From positions 1 through 29,420 of the forward strand of contig JBJXFY010000337.1 in the NCBI GenBank assembly GCA_046155815.1: a stretch of DNA of 29,420 nucleotides, in the 5' to 3' direction. Source of the DNA: JBJXFY01 sp046155815 (GTDB taxonomy: Bacteria; Verrucomicrobiota; Verrucomicrobiia; Limisphaerales; CAIMTB01). The translations under genes and the position numbers were made by a program. The notes under the pieces were generated by a model, which ran no database searches, had not been told where the DNA came from, and saw only the letters and a program-made list of their open reading frames with translations. Of the stretch, positions 16,901 through 23,330 are shown in pieces (within the stretch, counting starts at the first letter, position 1; every line of letters starts with the position of its first letter).

Positions 16901-17244
16901 CGCGCGGAGCCGCGGAAAATCTCGAGCTCGGGCTGGAGCCGGTCGAGCAGGGCACGGAGCACCATGACGCGCCCCTCGGCGGGGAGCAGCCGGGCCGGCG
17001 GGCGGGCGAGGGCCTCGAGCACGAAGTTCGCGAGGCGCTCGAAGGACAGGATGAAGAGGCGCGACCAGCCGGGGACCTCGCCCGTCTCGAGGAGCTGCCG
17101 TTCGAGCTGGAAGGTGGCCTGCTTCGGCGCGAGCAGGATCAGCGGCGGGCCGTCTGGCGCGGCGGCCAGGGCGGCGCGGATCTCGGCGAGGCAGCGCCAG
17201 GTCTTGCCGCTGCCGGCGGGGCCGGGGAGGAAGCGCGCCTGCAC
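13975..17244 (-). CDS. addB: AddB-like PD-(D/E)XK nuclease/helicase-like protein
   Basis: 1,089 residues. The N-terminus carries a Walker A motif (GPAGSGKT, residues 8-15), as in AddB, within a degenerate UvrD-like helicase region. The C-terminal third is a PD-(D/E)XK nuclease domain: AYAACPFRYL with Cys754, GTLRHEIL, SVDRLDVW and LLVFDYKTT. It closes with C-x2-C-x5-C (Cys1057, Cys1060, Cys1066), the spacing of the AddB iron-sulphur cluster. AddAB repairs double-strand breaks by processing DNA ends. No addA partner is in the window. The GTG at 17242-17244 is the best start because the Walker motif follows at once; the longer open frame runs back through glnB and apgM and is rejected. It is divergent from glnB. 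Confidence 0.88.
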   Translation of the reverse strand: MQARFLPGPAGSGKTWRCLAEIRAALAAAPDGPPLILLAPKQATFQLERQLLETGEVPGWSRLFILSFERLANFVLEALARPPARLLPAEGRVMVLRALLDRLQPELEIFRGSARLAGFAQELGDLVREFRRHGHSAARLAAAAERLPTGTPLAAKLRDLARLLAAYDAWLTGHALADADTLPDLAAATLREAAGGRAGAAAPLAAELWLDGFAEMTPQELGLLAALAPFCIRMNLSFCVDPEAATETGWLSPWNVVAGTYRAAQARLAAVPGVEVRVEPLPRSAGAPRFAKSPSLGWLEANWCAAAPAPFAGAEPDVRLLAADDAEGEAVAAARGILAHVRAGGRFRDCAVLLRSLDGHHDAYRRVFTRYEIPCFLDRREPLAHHPLAELTRGALRTAVLGWRHEDWFGALKSGLAGADDETVDELENEALARGLDGDDWLRPWPGGGAAEERRSALVAPFAAFHAALGDAPDGVRLADALRALWAALKVAEALQRWAELPAAGALPEGVHRSAWEQLQAWADGVALGFGGEPRLPAAWLPVLEAGLSGLTAGIIPPAQDQVLVGAVDRARQPELRLVILAGFNDGLFPAAPAARGLLTEAERGQLAADGLPLGPDARSRLGHERYYAYIAFTRSRGRLVITQARRDAEGRALNPSPYLAGLRRILPGLVEEHDADTSAEASLHACELAPWLVREPALAAPGGLLRAGDVDARRWVRLAAYGRHDGLSPSLAARLAGPVLRTSATKLEAYAACPFRYLAAHLLGASPRETLEPDARREGTLRHEILRTFTERWRAGADPAPPLSADIATGWLRDAAATVLGRPQFGFWRRDPAAAARAAALVDQLGMLARVQADWTVGNFFRPDAAELRFGPGGTLPAWRATGPDGRAAELTGSVDRLDVWRDAAGRERLLVFDYKTTARKPDDALADAGIELQLALYLGVLEELLRAGGRDALPAGAFYAPLRPDPSGGGADADKAFRQRFRHDGFAAADVRPALDASDGDSGQFVWTAGRLKLAPADLAARLAHARDLVVAFTGHIFAGDFPVAPYRHRGRTACDHCDLLSVCRHDPVADGFRRLAAAPSADGAAA

Positions 17245-17292
17245 ATGGTGCTTGTAGGCGGCGCGGCGCCTCCGGCCAAGTCGTGCCGGCGG

Positions 17293-17304
17293 GGAAAATT
17301 TTCC
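17293..17304. promoter_or_regulatory. AT-rich 12-bp palindrome in addB-glnB divergent region
   Basis: The perfect palindrome GGAAAATTTTCC stands out in very GC-rich surroundings, 49 bp upstream of the addB start and 82 bp upstream of the glnB start. Position and symmetry suit an operator or a promoter element serving one or both genes. A related dyad (GGGAAA-gctt-TTTCCC) lies at 24171-24186 in the lpxA-lspA divergent region. The function is an inference. Confidence 0.35.
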
Positions 17305-17385
17305 GCGACGGCGCAACCCCGCCTTGTCTCGCGGCGCGGCGGCTCGCATCGTCCCTCCATCCCCGGAGTGCCGGCGGTGCCCGCC

Positions 17386-17724
17386 ATGAAGAAAATCGAA
17401 GCCATCATCAAGCCGTTCAAGCTCGCCGAAGTGAAGGACGCCCTCGCCGAAGTCGGCGTGCAGGGCCTGACCGTGACCGAGGTGAAGGGCTTCGGCCGGC
17501 AGAAGGGCCACACGGAGATTTACCGGGGCAGCGAATACACGGTGGATTTCCTGCCCAAGATGAAGCTCGAGATCGTGGTCGCCGACGAGGATCTCGCGAA
17601 AGCCGTCCGCGCCATCGAGGAAGCGGCGAAGACCGGCAAGATCGGCGACGGGAAAATCTTCGTGCTGCCGCTGGAGCAGGCCATCCGCATCCGGACGGGC
17701 GAGCAGGGCGACGCGGCGGTGTAG
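17386..17724 (+). CDS. glnB: P-II nitrogen regulatory protein
   Basis: 112 residues, the exact size of P-II proteins. It starts MKKIEAIIKPFKLAEVKDAL. The T-loop (KGFGRQKGHTEIYRGSEYT) carries Tyr51, the uridylylation site of GlnB/GlnK. The B- and C-loop regions (KTGKIGDGKIFVLPLEQAIRIRTGE) that bind ATP and 2-oxoglutarate are intact. P-II trimers report nitrogen, carbon and energy status to glutamine synthetase, ammonium channels and other targets. No glnA, amtB or glnD is in the window, so GlnB and GlnK cannot be told apart by context. The gene is divergent from addB; apgM follows 114 bp downstream on the same strand. Confidence 0.96.
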   Translation: MKKIEAIIKPFKLAEVKDALAEVGVQGLTVTEVKGFGRQKGHTEIYRGSEYTVDFLPKMKLEIVVADEDLAKAVRAIEEAAKTGKIGDGKIFVLPLEQAIRIRTGEQGDAAV

Positions 17725-17838
17725 CTGGTGGCGGCGGCGCCCCGTCGCCGAGATTCCCGGGGTGCCCCGCCGCGCGACCACGCAAGTCCGGTGAACCCCT
17801 TTGCCACCGCGCCCGCGCCCGCGCACACTCCGCGCCGC

Positions 17839-19062
17839 ATGAAACTGGACGACGTGTACGCGAAGCTCACGGTCAAGACGAAGGCCCGGCTCGCGCTCGT
17901 GGTGCTCGACGGCCTTGGTGACATCGCCACGCGCGAGCAGAATTATCTCACCCCCCTCGAGGCGGCCTTCACGCCGAACCTCGACGTGCTGGCGAAGGAT
18001 TCCGCGCAGGGCCGCATGATCCCGGTGGCGCCGGGCATCACGCCGGGGAGCGGGCCGGGGCACCTTGCGCTCTTCGGGTACGACCCGCTCGAGTTCGAGG
18101 TCGGCCGCGGCGTGATCGAGGCGCTCGGGCTGGGGCTGGAACTCAGGGCCGGCGACGTCTGCGCCCGCGCCAACTTCTGCACGCTGGATGACAAGGGCCT
18201 CATCACCGACCGCCGCGCGGGCCGCATCCCGACCGAGAAGTGCGAGGAGCTGTGCGCGCTGCTGGCGGCGAAGGTGAGGGCCATCGGCGACACGCAGGTC
18301 ATCGTCCAGGCCGGCAAGGAGCACCGCTTCGTGGTGATCTTCCGCGGGCCCGGGCTCGAGGGGCCCCTGACGGACTCCGACCCGAACCGCGAGGGGCGGC
18401 CCATCGCGAAGGTGTCACCGACGGACGCCGGTTCCGCGAAGCAGCAGAAGGCCGCGCAGCTCGTGGCCGAGTTCTACAAGCAGGCGTTGCCGGCGTTGAA
18501 GGGGAAGCAGCCCGCCAACGGCTTCGTGATGCGCGGCATCGCCCACCAGCCGGCCATCCCGACCTTTGAGGAGCGGTATGGCCTGCGCGCGGCGGCGCTG
18601 GCGATCTACCCGATGTACAAGGGCCTCGCGCAGCTCGTCGGCATGGCGAAGCTTGAGGGCGCGAAGAACATTGCGGAACAGTTCCAGCAGGCCGCCGCGG
18701 CGTGGGACCGCTTCGACTTCGTTTTCATCCACCACAAGTACACGGACAAGGCGGGCGAGGACGGCGACTTCGCCGCCAAGGTGAAGGCCATCGAGGATCT
18801 CGACGCCGCGCTGCCGATCTTGATGGCGAACAAGCCCGATGTGATCGCCGTCACCGGCGACCACTCGACGCCGTGCGCGGCCAAGGGGCACTCGTGGCAC
18901 CCGCAGCCGGTGCTGCTGCACTCGGCGCTGAGCGGCTGGGACAAGCTGGACCGCTTCACCGACACCGGCGCGAACCTCGGCTCGCTGGGCATCTTCGAGG
19001 CGAAGTACCTCCTGCGCCTCATGCAGGCGAATGCGCGGATGTTTGACAAGTTCGGGGCGTGA
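17839..19062 (+). CDS. apgM: 2,3-bisphosphoglycerate-independent phosphoglycerate mutase, archaeal type
   Basis: 407 residues, aPGAM family (alkaline-phosphatase fold), converting 3- to 2-phosphoglycerate in glycolysis and gluconeogenesis. VVLDGLGD near the N-terminus holds a metal-binding Asp24. PVAPGITPGSGPGHLALFGYDP (seen in two parts) contains the catalytic Ser71. FVFIHHKYTDKAGEDGD and VTGDHSTP near the C-terminus supply further metal ligands. The ATG of MKLDDVYAKLTVKTKARLAL is chosen; the open frame continues 37 codons upstream with low-complexity sequence that does not look coding. The C-terminus is complete. The downstream GxxExxY gene starts 40 bp after the stop and looks like an insertion rather than an operon partner. 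Confidence 0.94.
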   Translation: MKLDDVYAKLTVKTKARLALVVLDGLGDIATREQNYLTPLEAAFTPNLDVLAKDSAQGRMIPVAPGITPGSGPGHLALFGYDPLEFEVGRGVIEALGLGLELRAGDVCARANFCTLDDKGLITDRRAGRIPTEKCEELCALLAAKVRAIGDTQVIVQAGKEHRFVVIFRGPGLEGPLTDSDPNREGRPIAKVSPTDAGSAKQQKAAQLVAEFYKQALPALKGKQPANGFVMRGIAHQPAIPTFEERYGLRAAALAIYPMYKGLAQLVGMAKLEGAKNIAEQFQQAAAAWDRFDFVFIHHKYTDKAGEDGDFAAKVKAIEDLDAALPILMANKPDVIAVTGDHSTPCAAKGHSWHPQPVLLHSALSGWDKLDRFTDTGANLGSLGIFEAKYLLRLMQANARMFDKFGA

Positions 19063-19065
19063 GCG

Positions 19066-19531
19066 ATCACCGCCAAGACGCGGGGGACAACGAGGGCACA
19101 GCATGAGGATGGAGCCGGAGAGCGTACTGGACCGGCTTGCCCACAGGGTGATCGGTGCGGCGATCGAGGTTCACCGCGCGCTGGGGCCGGGCTTCCTCGA
19201 AGCGGTGTTTGGGGAGGCCAGGTGCCAGGAGCTTGGCCTGCGTGGCATCCGCTTCCGAAGGCAGGTTGTGATTCCGCCGACTGACAAGGGGCATCCCGTG
19301 GGCAGTGATCGGCTTGACCTGCTGGTCGAAGGCAGGCTGGTGCTGGAACTCAAGGCCGTGGCAGGCCCGCTCCCCATCAACAAGGCCGTCGTCATCTCGT
19401 ATCTCAGGGCGACCCGGAAGCGGCTGGGCCTGCTGATCAACTTCAACGTCCCCGTCCTCCGTGCCGGCCTCCGACGCATCATCCTGTCCCGGCCGGCCTT
19501 GGCGTCCTTGGTGGCTTGGCCGTTGATTCAT
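19066..19531. repeat. Single-gene unit framed by imperfect inverted repeats
   Basis: The left arm (19066-19095, beginning ATCACCGCCAAGACGC) and the reverse complement of the right arm (19501-19531, beginning ATCAACGGCCAAGCC) agree at about 21 of 30 positions with one gap, counted by eye. Together they bracket the GxxExxY gene and nothing else; the right arm overlaps the end of its coding sequence. The unit lies exactly between two housekeeping-type genes. From memory, CCAAG-rich repeats of this kind often sit beside GxxExxY genes in related genomes; this was not checked. Confidence 0.5.
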
Positions 19532-19537
19532 CCATGA
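19103..19537 (+). CDS. GxxExxY-family protein
   Basis: 144 residues. The family signature appears as GPGFLEAVF (Gly30, Glu33), with Phe36 in place of the usual Tyr. The core DRLDLLVEGRLVLELKAV (Asp...Glu-Leu-Lys) resembles the PD-(D/E)XK nuclease fold to which the family is related; no activity is established. IEVHRALGPGF and VISYLRATRKRLGLLINF are also typical. The start is the ATG of MRMEPESVLD; upstream codons are not family-like. The stop overlaps the start of the nucleotidyltransferase (ATGA). The gene is framed by inverted repeats and is unrelated to its neighbours in function, which suggests a hitch-hiking or mobile unit. Confidence 0.9.
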   Translation: MRMEPESVLDRLAHRVIGAAIEVHRALGPGFLEAVFGEARCQELGLRGIRFRRQVVIPPTDKGHPVGSDRLDLLVEGRLVLELKAVAGPLPINKAVVISYLRATRKRLGLLINFNVPVLRAGLRRIILSRPALASLVAWPLIHP

Positions 19538-20286
19538 AAGCCGTCCTCCTCGCCGCGGGCAAAGGCACCCGCATGAAGGAACTCACCGCCGCGCTGCCCA
19601 AACCCATGCTGCCGGTGCAGGGCCGGCCCATCCTCGAACACATCCTGCTCGGCCTCCGCGACGCGGGCGTCCACGAGGCCTGCCTCATCACCGGCTGGAA
19701 GGAGGAGGCCATCAAGGCGCACTTCGCCGATGGCGCGGCGCTGGGGATGCGGCTCGAGTACGTGCGCCAGGAGACGCCCGACGGCACCGGCAGCGCGGCG
19801 GCGCTGGCGCGCGGATTCGTCGGCGAGGATGACTTCATCCTCAGCTACGGCGACATCCTCGTGCGGCCGGAGACGTATGCGCAGGTGATCGCGCGGCTCC
19901 GCGGGGGCGACTTCGACGGCGTGATCTCCGTGACCGAGGGCGAAGATGTTACGCAGGGCGGGCTGAACTTCTTCGACGAGCTGTTTGTGTTGTCGCGGCT
20001 CATTGAAAAGCCGTCGCCCGCGCAGCTTGATGCGCTGCGGGCGGAGGGCTGGCTGAAGCCCGGACAGCCGGCGTACTACAATGCCGGCATCTACGCGTTC
20101 ACGGCGGAGCTGTTCGACTTCACCGCCCGCCTCCAGCCGTCGCCGCGCGGCGAGTACGAACTGACGGACGCGATCAGCGCGATGATCGCGGCGGGGCGCA
20201 GGCTCGCGGGCCTCAAGATCGAGGGCCGCTGGGTGGACGTGCGCGATCCCGGAGTCTTGGCGAAGCTGGAGCAAGGTGAACTGTAA
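19534..20286 (+). CDS. Sugar-phosphate nucleotidyltransferase (NTP_transferase family)
   Basis: 250 residues. The Rossmann-like nucleotidyltransferase signature MKAVLLAAGKGTRMKELT is at the very N-terminus, followed by PKPMLPVQGRPILEH, where the Lys contacts the phosphate. DGTGSAAALARGF and ILSYGDILV provide the base-binding loop and a metal-binding Asp. A second substrate-contact region (YYNAGIYAFTAELFDF) precedes GEYELTDAIS and GRWVDVRDPG. Such enzymes make NDP-sugars from sugar 1-phosphates; the exact sugar and nucleotide (glucose with dTTP or UTP, or another) cannot be told. The start ATG overlaps the stop of the GxxExxY gene. The gene is convergent with the carbonic anhydrase gene, 20 bp away. 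Confidence 0.9.
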   Translation: MKAVLLAAGKGTRMKELTAALPKPMLPVQGRPILEHILLGLRDAGVHEACLITGWKEEAIKAHFADGAALGMRLEYVRQETPDGTGSAAALARGFVGEDDFILSYGDILVRPETYAQVIARLRGGDFDGVISVTEGEDVTQGGLNFFDELFVLSRLIEKPSPAQLDALRAEGWLKPGQPAYYNAGIYAFTAELFDFTARLQPSPRGEYELTDAISAMIAAGRRLAGLKIEGRWVDVRDPGVLAKLEQGEL

Positions 20287-20306
20287 CGTGCTGCCGGCCG
20301 CGCGCT

Positions 20307-20873
20307 TCACGCCATCGGCGCGCCGACGTTGATCCCGTGCTGCAGGCAGTAGGCGGCGTTGGCCACGTACTTTTCGGCCCAGCCGCGCAGGGCGGCGCGT
20401 TCTTCGGGTGACAGCGCGCGGACGATCCTCGCGGGCGCGCCGAGCACCATCGAGCCGTCGGGCACCTCCGTGCCCTGCTTCACCAGCGCGTGGGCGCCGA
20501 TGAGGCACTGGCGGCCAATGACTGCGCCGTCGAGGATCGTCGCGCCCATGCCGACCAGCGTCTCGTCGCCCACGGTGCAGGCGTGGACGATGGCCGAATG
20601 GCCGACGGTGACGTGGCTCCCGATCAGGGCCGGGAAATCGTCGGCGAGGTGGACGACGGCGTTGTCCTGGATGTTGGAACCCTCACCGACGACGATGCGG
20701 TTGATGTCGCCGCGCAGGACCGCGCCATACCAGACGCTGGCGTGATCCCCGAGCGTGACGTCGCCCACCACCACGGCCGTCTTCGCGAGGTACACGTCAC
20801 GGCCCAAGGTGGGCGGCCGGCGGAGGAAACGGTCCAATTGCGCTGCGACGGGATGCACGGGCCATTCAAGCAC
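20307..20873 (-). CDS. Gamma-carbonic anhydrase family protein
   Basis: 188 residues forming a left-handed beta-helix of hexapeptide repeats (GDVTLGDHASVWYGAVLRGD, IVVGEGSNIQDNAVVH, VGDETLVGMGATILDG). The three zinc-ligand histidines are present with the family spacing: His75, His92 and His97 (NAVVH and VGHSAIVH). RGDINRI is the conserved trimer-interface and active-site segment. The family includes true carbonic anhydrases and many YrdA/PaaY-like proteins with low or no activity; this short form without the Cam acidic loop belongs to the latter type. The start is a GTG at 20871-20873, part of a 7-bp hairpin. It is divergent from the MBL-fold hydrolase gene. Confidence 0.93.
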   Translation of the reverse strand: MLEWPVHPVAAQLDRFLRRPPTLGRDVYLAKTAVVVGDVTLGDHASVWYGAVLRGDINRIVVGEGSNIQDNAVVHLADDFPALIGSHVTVGHSAIVHACTVGDETLVGMGATILDGAVIGRQCLIGAHALVKQGTEVPDGSMVLGAPARIVRALSPEERAALRGWAEKYVANAAYCLQHGINVGAPMA

Positions 20874-20890
20874 GCCGGCCCCGCGGCGTG
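20871..20890 (-). promoter_or_regulatory. Hairpin that includes the carbonic anhydrase start codon
   Basis: In the minus-strand transcript CACGCCG pairs with CGGCGTG around a 6-nt loop, and the last three bases of the 3' arm are the GTG start codon. A stem that holds the start codon could limit initiation. No Shine-Dalgarno motif is seen. GC-rich sequence makes chance dyads common, so confidence is low. Confidence 0.25.
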
Positions 20891-20962
20891 CGAGCCGATG
20901 CCGACGCCGCGGTTGTCAGCCCTTCAGCGCACGGGTAAGGACCGGCCCGCTTCACGTCCCGC

Positions 20963-21895
20963 ATGACTCCACGCCCGTCCGGTCCCAAGCCCGCAGCGCC
21001 CCGTCGCCGGCTGCCGCGGTCGCTGAAGGAGCTGACCCCGAGCAACCATTTCAATCCGCGCACGTTCTTCCACCAGATGGTGTGGAAGGCGCTCGTCACC
21101 CCGCGGCGGGGCCAGGTGAAGGAGCCGAAGTTCCCGGCGCTGAAGGAAGGGCAGGTGGCGGTGACGTGGATCGGCCACGCCTCGTTCCTGATCCAGTTCA
21201 CGGACCTGAACGTCCTGATTGACCCGAACTTCGCGAACTGGCTCTTCCTGTTGAAGCGCGTGAAGCGGGCCGGCCTGAAGCTGCGCGACCTGCCGCCCGC
21301 GGACCTTGTGCTGCTGACGCACGCGCACTTCGACCACTTCCACAAGCCCACGCTGCGCCGCCTGCCCAAGCCGGGCATCGGGGTGATGCCGTGGGGCGTC
21401 GGCGAGCTGGCGCGGGGGCTGGGCTTCGAGCGTGTGATCGAGCTTGAGTGGTGGGAGCGGTTCGCGCGCGGCGGCTGGGAGGTGACGTTGACGCCCGGCC
21501 GGCACTGGGGCGCCCGGACCATCCACGACGCGCACCGCGGCTACGGCGGGTTCGTGCTGCGGCACCAGGGGCGGACCATCTACCACGCGGGGGACAGCGC
21601 GTACTTCGAGGGATTTCGCGAGATCGGAGAAAGGCTGGCGCCGGAGATCGCGCTGCTGCCGATCGGGGCGTACTTCCCGGACTCGTTCCGGCAGGTCCAC
21701 ATGGGGCCGGACGAGGCGTTGCAGGCCTTCCGCGACCTCGGGGCGGCGATGCTGGTGCCGATGCACTTCGGGGCGTTCAAGCTCTCCTTCGAGGATCTCG
21801 AGGAGCCGCCCCGCTGGCTGGCGGAGTTGGCGCGGCACCACGGCCTGACCGAGCGGGTGGCACTGTTGGAGGAGGGCGTGCCGCGGGTCTTCTGA
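20963..21895 (+). CDS. MBL-fold metal-dependent hydrolase (NAPE-PLD/UlaG-like)
   Basis: 310 residues. The metallo-beta-lactamase metal site THAHFDH (His120, His122, Asp124, His125) follows the opening strand TWIGHASFLIQFTDLNVLIDPNF, typical of the NAPE-PLD/UlaG-like subgroup. Further ligands are likely in TPGRHWGARTIHD, YHAGDSAYF (metal-bridging Asp) and LVPMHFGAFKLSFED. The close match of GRHWGAR and GDSAYF to the NAPE-PLD-like group suggests a phosphodiesterase or lactonase activity, but the substrate cannot be named. The first 40 residues are basic and proline-rich, with no clear signal peptide, so it is probably cytoplasmic. It is divergent from the carbonic anhydrase gene, with 89 bp between starts. 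Confidence 0.9.
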   Translation: MTPRPSGPKPAAPRRRLPRSLKELTPSNHFNPRTFFHQMVWKALVTPRRGQVKEPKFPALKEGQVAVTWIGHASFLIQFTDLNVLIDPNFANWLFLLKRVKRAGLKLRDLPPADLVLLTHAHFDHFHKPTLRRLPKPGIGVMPWGVGELARGLGFERVIELEWWERFARGGWEVTLTPGRHWGARTIHDAHRGYGGFVLRHQGRTIYHAGDSAYFEGFREIGERLAPEIALLPIGAYFPDSFRQVHMGPDEALQAFRDLGAAMLVPMHFGAFKLSFEDLEEPPRWLAELARHHGLTERVALLEEGVPRVF

Positions 21896-21920
21896 GGCAC
21901 GGCCGCACCGCAAAAAGGAT

Positions 21921-21948
21921 TTGTCAGCAGGTCGGCCTTCCCTAACTT
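21921..21948 (+). promoter_or_regulatory. Candidate sigma-70-type promoter of the porin gene
   Basis: TTGTCA (21921-21926, five of six matches to the -35 consensus) and TAACTT (21943-21948, three of six) are separated by 16 bp in a locally AT-richer stretch. The implied transcript has a leader of about 90 nt before the ATG at 22044. The -10 match is weak. Confidence 0.35.
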
Positions 21949-22043
21949 GGCCCTCGAATGCACCGCTGCGCGCGGCAGAGCGGCGTTGGCCCCCGCGCGG
22001 CATCAACCAACCTCCAACGCCGCTTGAGGAACCGAGACAAGAC

Positions 22044-23264
22044 ATGAGCAACATTGCACTGCGGAACGCCCTGATCGCGGCCGGCGTGATCGGAGCGGGC
22101 GCCGCGACGGTGGCCGAGGAAGGCTCTGCCGTCACCGCGCTGACCCCCACGGTCATCAGCGGCTACGTGGATACCTCCATCATCTGGTCCATGGACGACC
22201 AGGATGGCGCCCCCCAGCTCCCCGGCCGTTCGTTCGACAAGGCCGACAAGATGGACGGCTTCAACCTGAACGTGGTGAAGGTTGGCCTTGAGAAGCCGCT
22301 CGACGATTCCGCCTGGTCCGCCGGCTACAAGGTGGACCTGCTCTTCGGACCCGACGCCGTCGGCTGGAACGGCTCCATCCTCGGGGACAACACCTCGGAT
22401 GTGGGCATCCGCCAAGCCTACGTGGCGCTCCGCGCCGACATCGGCAACGGCCTCGATTTCAAGGTCGGCACTTTCGACACCATCATCGGCTACGAGGTGT
22501 TCGAGGCGGGCGGCAACCCGAACTACAGCCGCTCCTATGGCTACTTCATCGAGCCGACGCAGCACACCGGCGTCCTCGCCAGCTACAACCTGACCGACTT
22601 TCTGGCGCTCAATGCCGGCGTCGCCAACACCCACACCCCCCGCATCAACGCGCGCGGTGCCGAGGGCCAGGATGCCAACGGCAATCCGGTGCCGGCGGAT
22701 GACTGGAACGAGGCGTTCATGGCCTCCGCCACCGTCACCCTGCCGGAGGACTCCGGCTTCCTCGCGGGCATGGCGCTGTATGGCGGCATCGTCGGCGGAC
22801 TGGGTTCCGACGGCACGGACGCCGACAACAAGTACAACTTCTATGCCGGCGCCACCGTTCCCCTGCCGATCACGGGGGTCAGCGTGGGCGTCGCGTATGA
22901 TTACCGCGCTCAGGAGCTGTACAACGATCCGACCGACACCTCGCTCGGCGCCGTCCAGACCTACGCGAACGCCTTCGGCGGCTACGTGATCTGGCAGGTC
23001 AGCGAGAAGCTCAAGCTTGCGGGCCGCGGCGAGTATGCGACCGGCACCTCGGGCACTTACACCGGCGTCTACACTCCCGGTGCAGGCGGCGAGGAGTACT
23101 TCGGCCTTACTGCGACGCTGGACTACTCGCTTTGGGCGAATGTGATCTCCCGGGTCGAGTTCCGTTGGGACAAGGATCTGTCGAACGACCGCTCCTTTGG
23201 TTCCGTGGATGATCCGAGCAACGACGCCTACCAGCTCGCGCTGAACCTCATCTACAAGTTCTAG
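22044..23264 (+). CDS. Outer-membrane beta-barrel protein (porin-like, BBP2 type)
   Basis: 406 residues. An exported N-terminus (MSNIALRNALIAAGVIGAGAATVAEE) is followed by alternating amphipathic strands rich in Tyr, Gly, Asp and Asn (GYVDTSIIWSMDD, AGYKVDLLFGPDAVGWNG, FKVGTFDTIIGYEVFE, TQHTGVLASYNLTDFLALNAG). The protein ends in LALNLIYKF, whose terminal Phe is the usual signal for outer-membrane assembly. FKVGTFDTIIGYEV and the following NPNYSRSYGYF match the beta-barrel porin 2-like family common in Verrucomicrobia. It probably forms a general or solute-specific channel. The gene has its own promoter candidate and a strong terminator, so it is likely a single-gene, highly expressed unit. 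Confidence 0.88.
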   Translation: MSNIALRNALIAAGVIGAGAATVAEEGSAVTALTPTVISGYVDTSIIWSMDDQDGAPQLPGRSFDKADKMDGFNLNVVKVGLEKPLDDSAWSAGYKVDLLFGPDAVGWNGSILGDNTSDVGIRQAYVALRADIGNGLDFKVGTFDTIIGYEVFEAGGNPNYSRSYGYFIEPTQHTGVLASYNLTDFLALNAGVANTHTPRINARGAEGQDANGNPVPADDWNEAFMASATVTLPEDSGFLAGMALYGGIVGGLGSDGTDADNKYNFYAGATVPLPITGVSVGVAYDYRAQELYNDPTDTSLGAVQTYANAFGGYVIWQVSEKLKLAGRGEYATGTSGTYTGVYTPGAGGEEYFGLTATLDYSLWANVISRVEFRWDKDLSNDRSFGSVDDPSNDAYQLALNLIYKF

Positions 23265-23283
23265 GCGCCCCTGCGCCACGAGA

Positions 23284-23311
23284 CCCCTCCCGTTCGCGGG
23301 AGGGGTTTTTT
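23284..23311 (+). terminator. Rho-independent terminator of the porin gene
   Basis: A perfect 9-bp stem (CCCCTCCCG / CGGGAGGGG) with the very stable TTCG tetraloop is followed directly by six T. It starts 19 bp after the porin stop. There is no T-tract on the other strand, so it serves the + strand gene and not the convergent lpxA gene. Confidence 0.93.
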
Positions 23312-23330
23312 GTTGGCCGGGGTCCTGCCG

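Noticed and set aside
17245..18324. N-terminal extension of the AddB frame on the - strand
   Set aside because: It runs antisense through glnB and apgM. The AddB Walker motif begins just after the GTG at 17244.
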